Positions 13,209 to 14,606 of a stretch of 14,606 bases of DNA are shown here, piece after piece; position 1 is the stretch's first letter, and each line of letters begins with the position of its first letter. Below the pieces are notes generated by a model. It did no database searches and was not told the DNA's origin. It saw nothing but the letters and a program-made list of their open reading frames with translations. The stretch is from Gemmatimonadota bacterium (lineage in GTDB: Bacteria; Latescibacterota; UBA2968; UBA8231), in contig JAPOZF010000803.1 of the NCBI GenBank assembly GCA_026706165.1, positions 1-14,606 on the forward strand. The letters run 5' to 3'. The position numbers and the translations under genes were made by a program.

Positions 13209-14249
13209 TCATACCGAAACCGAGGCGAGATAGATGTTGGAGCCTGGCGATTCGCCGTACTCGTGGCTCGAGTAGTAGGCGATCAGGGCCTCGCTGTCTC
13301 CATGCGGCAGGATGGCGGCATACCCGGTGTCCCCGCCGCTTTCAAGCAGCCCCTCGACAGTCAGGTCGCCCCTGTCGCTGTCGTAGAGGAATACCCCGGT
13401 CGCCAGCCCCTGCTTGCCGAACTTGCCGGTGAGGGAGCGCTGCCCCTCGTTGTCGAAGCTGCGACCGGTGACGACGATCCGGCCGCCCACCCGGGCGACG
13501 TCGGCCCCGTAGCAGCGTGACTCCCGGCTGCGGCGGTACTCCCACTCCCGGTAGGGAGGGGATGACGTGGCCAGCACCGCGCAGTGGCCGCGGGCGCGCA
13601 CGATGGCCAGCAGGCGCTCGTCGTCGAGAAAGAGGAGGGCGGCTTCGGAGGGAGAGGGGGTCCCGAACCGTTCGCCGTCGACGGCGTCCTCAAGGTGTGC
13701 TCCCCCGGCCGCCGAACCGCGGATGATCTCCGAAACCCACGCCCACTGCTCGCCGTCCCCGGAGGTCAGCAGGTCGACCTTGGCGTCGGCTCCCGGCGGC
13801 ACCCGGCCGGCGTTGTCCGCGGTGAGGAAGTAGCGGCCGTTGTGCTCGACCGGGTGCCAGAAGTCGTGGTTCAGGGCGTAGCACCGCCTCGGCCTGCTCC
13901 AGGTTTCCCCGTCCCCGGTGGCGGCCATCAGCATCCAGGAGCGGGCGACCCGGTCCCCCGCCATTACCGCTTGAGTGTCGGCGGCCCCGGCGTACATCAG
14001 CAACCGCCCGCCGGAGACGAGCAGCTGCGGTTCGGCGACGAACCCGCCGGCCGCCTCCTGCGAGATGGCGACCCGGCAGCTCCAGTTCTCCAGGTCCGTT
14101 GAGGAGAGCACCGCGCACTGGGTATCGGCCGAGTTGTGCCCCGAGCCGTCGCAGAAGGCGATGTGCCAGGCGCCGTTCCAGTGCACCATGTCGCCGACGT
14201 GCCAGCCCCTGCCGTTGGCGAAGATCCTCCTGGTCCAGTTGACGTTCAT
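13209..14249 (-). CDS. Sialidase/glycosidase-like beta-propeller protein
   Basis: The product is 346 residues with no signal peptide, so it is probably cytoplasmic. Repeated strand pairs with short aromatic turns fit a 5- or 6-bladed propeller of the sialidase or GH43/GH117-like type: WHVGDMVHWNGAWHIAFCDGSG, SSTDLENWSCRVA, ATGDGETWSRPRR, LTSGDGEQWAWVSE and YREWEYRRS. The S/T-x-DG-x-x-W segments resemble sialidase Asp-box blades. Acidic residues such as the D in CDGSG and the E in FVAEPQLL could be catalytic, but I cannot identify a full triad. ATG 14249 is chosen over 14261 because GGGAG lies 5 nt upstream. It is 24 bp after the upstream membrane gene and likely in one operon with the SDR genes downstream. 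Substrate unknown; a host glycan or plant-type sugar is possible. Confidence 0.75.
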   Translation of the reverse strand: MNVNWTRRIFANGRGWHVGDMVHWNGAWHIAFCDGSGHNSADTQCAVLSSTDLENWSCRVAISQEAAGGFVAEPQLLVSGGRLLMYAGAADTQAVMAGDRVARSWMLMAATGDGETWSRPRRCYALNHDFWHPVEHNGRYFLTADNAGRVPPGADAKVDLLTSGDGEQWAWVSEIIRGSAAGGAHLEDAVDGERFGTPSPSEAALLFLDDERLLAIVRARGHCAVLATSSPPYREWEYRRSRESRCYGADVARVGGRIVVTGRSFDNEGQRSLTGKFGKQGLATGVFLYDSDRGDLTVEGLLESGGDTGYAAILPHGDSEALIAYYSSHEYGESPGSNIYLASVSV

Positions 14250-14273
14250 GTCAGCTCCCATGGCTGTCGGCCG

Positions 14274-14606
14274 CTATTGCAGCCGGTTTCCCGTGACTCC
14301 CGCCAGCGCGTCGACGATCCAGAAAAGGCCGTACACGGCGGTATGGCCGAGTATCATTCCCATGAAGAAGGAGCGCGCTGTCAAGTGCGAACGCTGTCCC
14401 CCGAAGCGCTTGACCAGGGTTTGCATCCCCCAGGCGATGAAGGCGTTGATCGTCAGCTTGCCGAAAACCGAGCAGACCGGGAAACCGAGCGGATGAAGCG
14501 GCCACCACGGGTAGCGCCAGCGCGCCGCCATCAGGGCGCTCATCACCAGGCCGCCGATTCCGGTATGCATCCAGCCGCCCGCCTCGGGAGCCGACGGCCG
14601 CTGGAT
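14274..14606 (-). CDS. C-terminal part of a multi-spanning membrane protein (DUF6785/DUF6784-like)
   Basis: The frame is open to the window edge, so the N-terminal part is missing. The visible 110 residues contain about three membrane helices. Recognisable segments are GWMHTGIGGLVMSALM, the loop RWRYPWWPLHPLGFPV, SVFGKLTINAFIAWGMQ, then TARSFFMGMILGHTAVYGLFWIVDAL and the C-terminus TGNRLQ. The PWWPLHPLGF block followed by a helix and RSFFMGMILG is what I recall from DUF6785/DUF6784 proteins, which are large membrane proteins of unknown, possibly transport, function common in sugar-degrading uncultured bacteria. The next gene, encoding the propeller, starts 24 bp downstream, suggesting one transcript. 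Function remains inference. Confidence 0.75.
   Translation of the reverse strand: MQRPSAPEAGGWMHTGIGGLVMSALMAARWRYPWWPLHPLGFPVCSVFGKLTINAFIAWGMQTLVKRFGGQRSHLTARSFFMGMILGHTAVYGLFWIVDALAGVTGNRLQ

Overview
The window is GC-rich bacterial DNA, almost fully coding, with no rRNA, tRNA, CRISPR array or insertion sequence visible. Three features suggest an uncultured lineage near the FCB superphylum (Latescibacteria, Glassbacteria or KSB1-like). These are a C-terminal sorting-type tail with a YPNPFN motif on a secreted redox protein, a DUF6785/6784-type membrane protein beside a propeller protein and sugar-type dehydrogenases, and a selenoprotein. The taxonomic placement is inference, not something read directly from a marker gene.

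Region 1 (1-3830), envelope redox. A 5'-truncated TlpA-like thioredoxin (WCKPC) is translationally coupled to a second exported thioredoxin-fold protein. In that second gene an in-frame TGA lies exactly where the first redox cysteine should be (TGA-P-Y-C), with a plausible bacterial SECIS hairpin right after it. It is best read as one 293-residue selenoprotein with a UxxC site and a sorting tail. A convergent tyrosine-phosphatase-like gene and a putative outer-membrane barrel gene follow on the minus strand.

Region 2 (3880-8856), the most unusual part. In order, all on the plus strand, are a ComA-like phosphosulfolactate synthase, an archaeal-type pantoate kinase, an archaeal-type 4-phosphopantoate--beta-alanine ligase, a threonine-dehydratase-like PLP enzyme, and a D-cysteine desulfhydrase/cysteate lyase-like PLP enzyme. 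ComA makes the first C3 sulfonate of coenzyme M synthesis, and a D-cysteine-desulfhydrase homologue (XcbE1) belongs to the known bacterial coenzyme M gene set. The aspartase/fumarase-type enzymes of that set are not in the window. The two archaeal-type enzymes would make phosphopantothenate by the archaeal route. The cluster may therefore be a hybrid coenzyme M/coenzyme A locus or a new C3-sulfonate pathway. A 92-bp tandem repeat with perfect internal hairpins sits between comA and the kinase and overlaps the comA stop codon.

Region 3 (8893-11644). An ABC-F ATPase is followed by two tandem paralogous small coiled-coil proteins with a C-terminal membrane helix. The first copy has a 33-bp (11-residue) repeat expansion and a 2-bp frameshift that removes its membrane helix.

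Region 4 (11645-14606), minus strand. Read in the direction of transcription: the C-terminal part of a DUF6785/6784-like multi-spanning membrane protein, a sialidase/glycosidase-type propeller protein, a degenerate SDR protein, and an intact SDR oxidoreductase coupled to it by an ATGA overlap. This resembles a small carbohydrate uptake and breakdown unit; its substrate cannot be read from the sequence.
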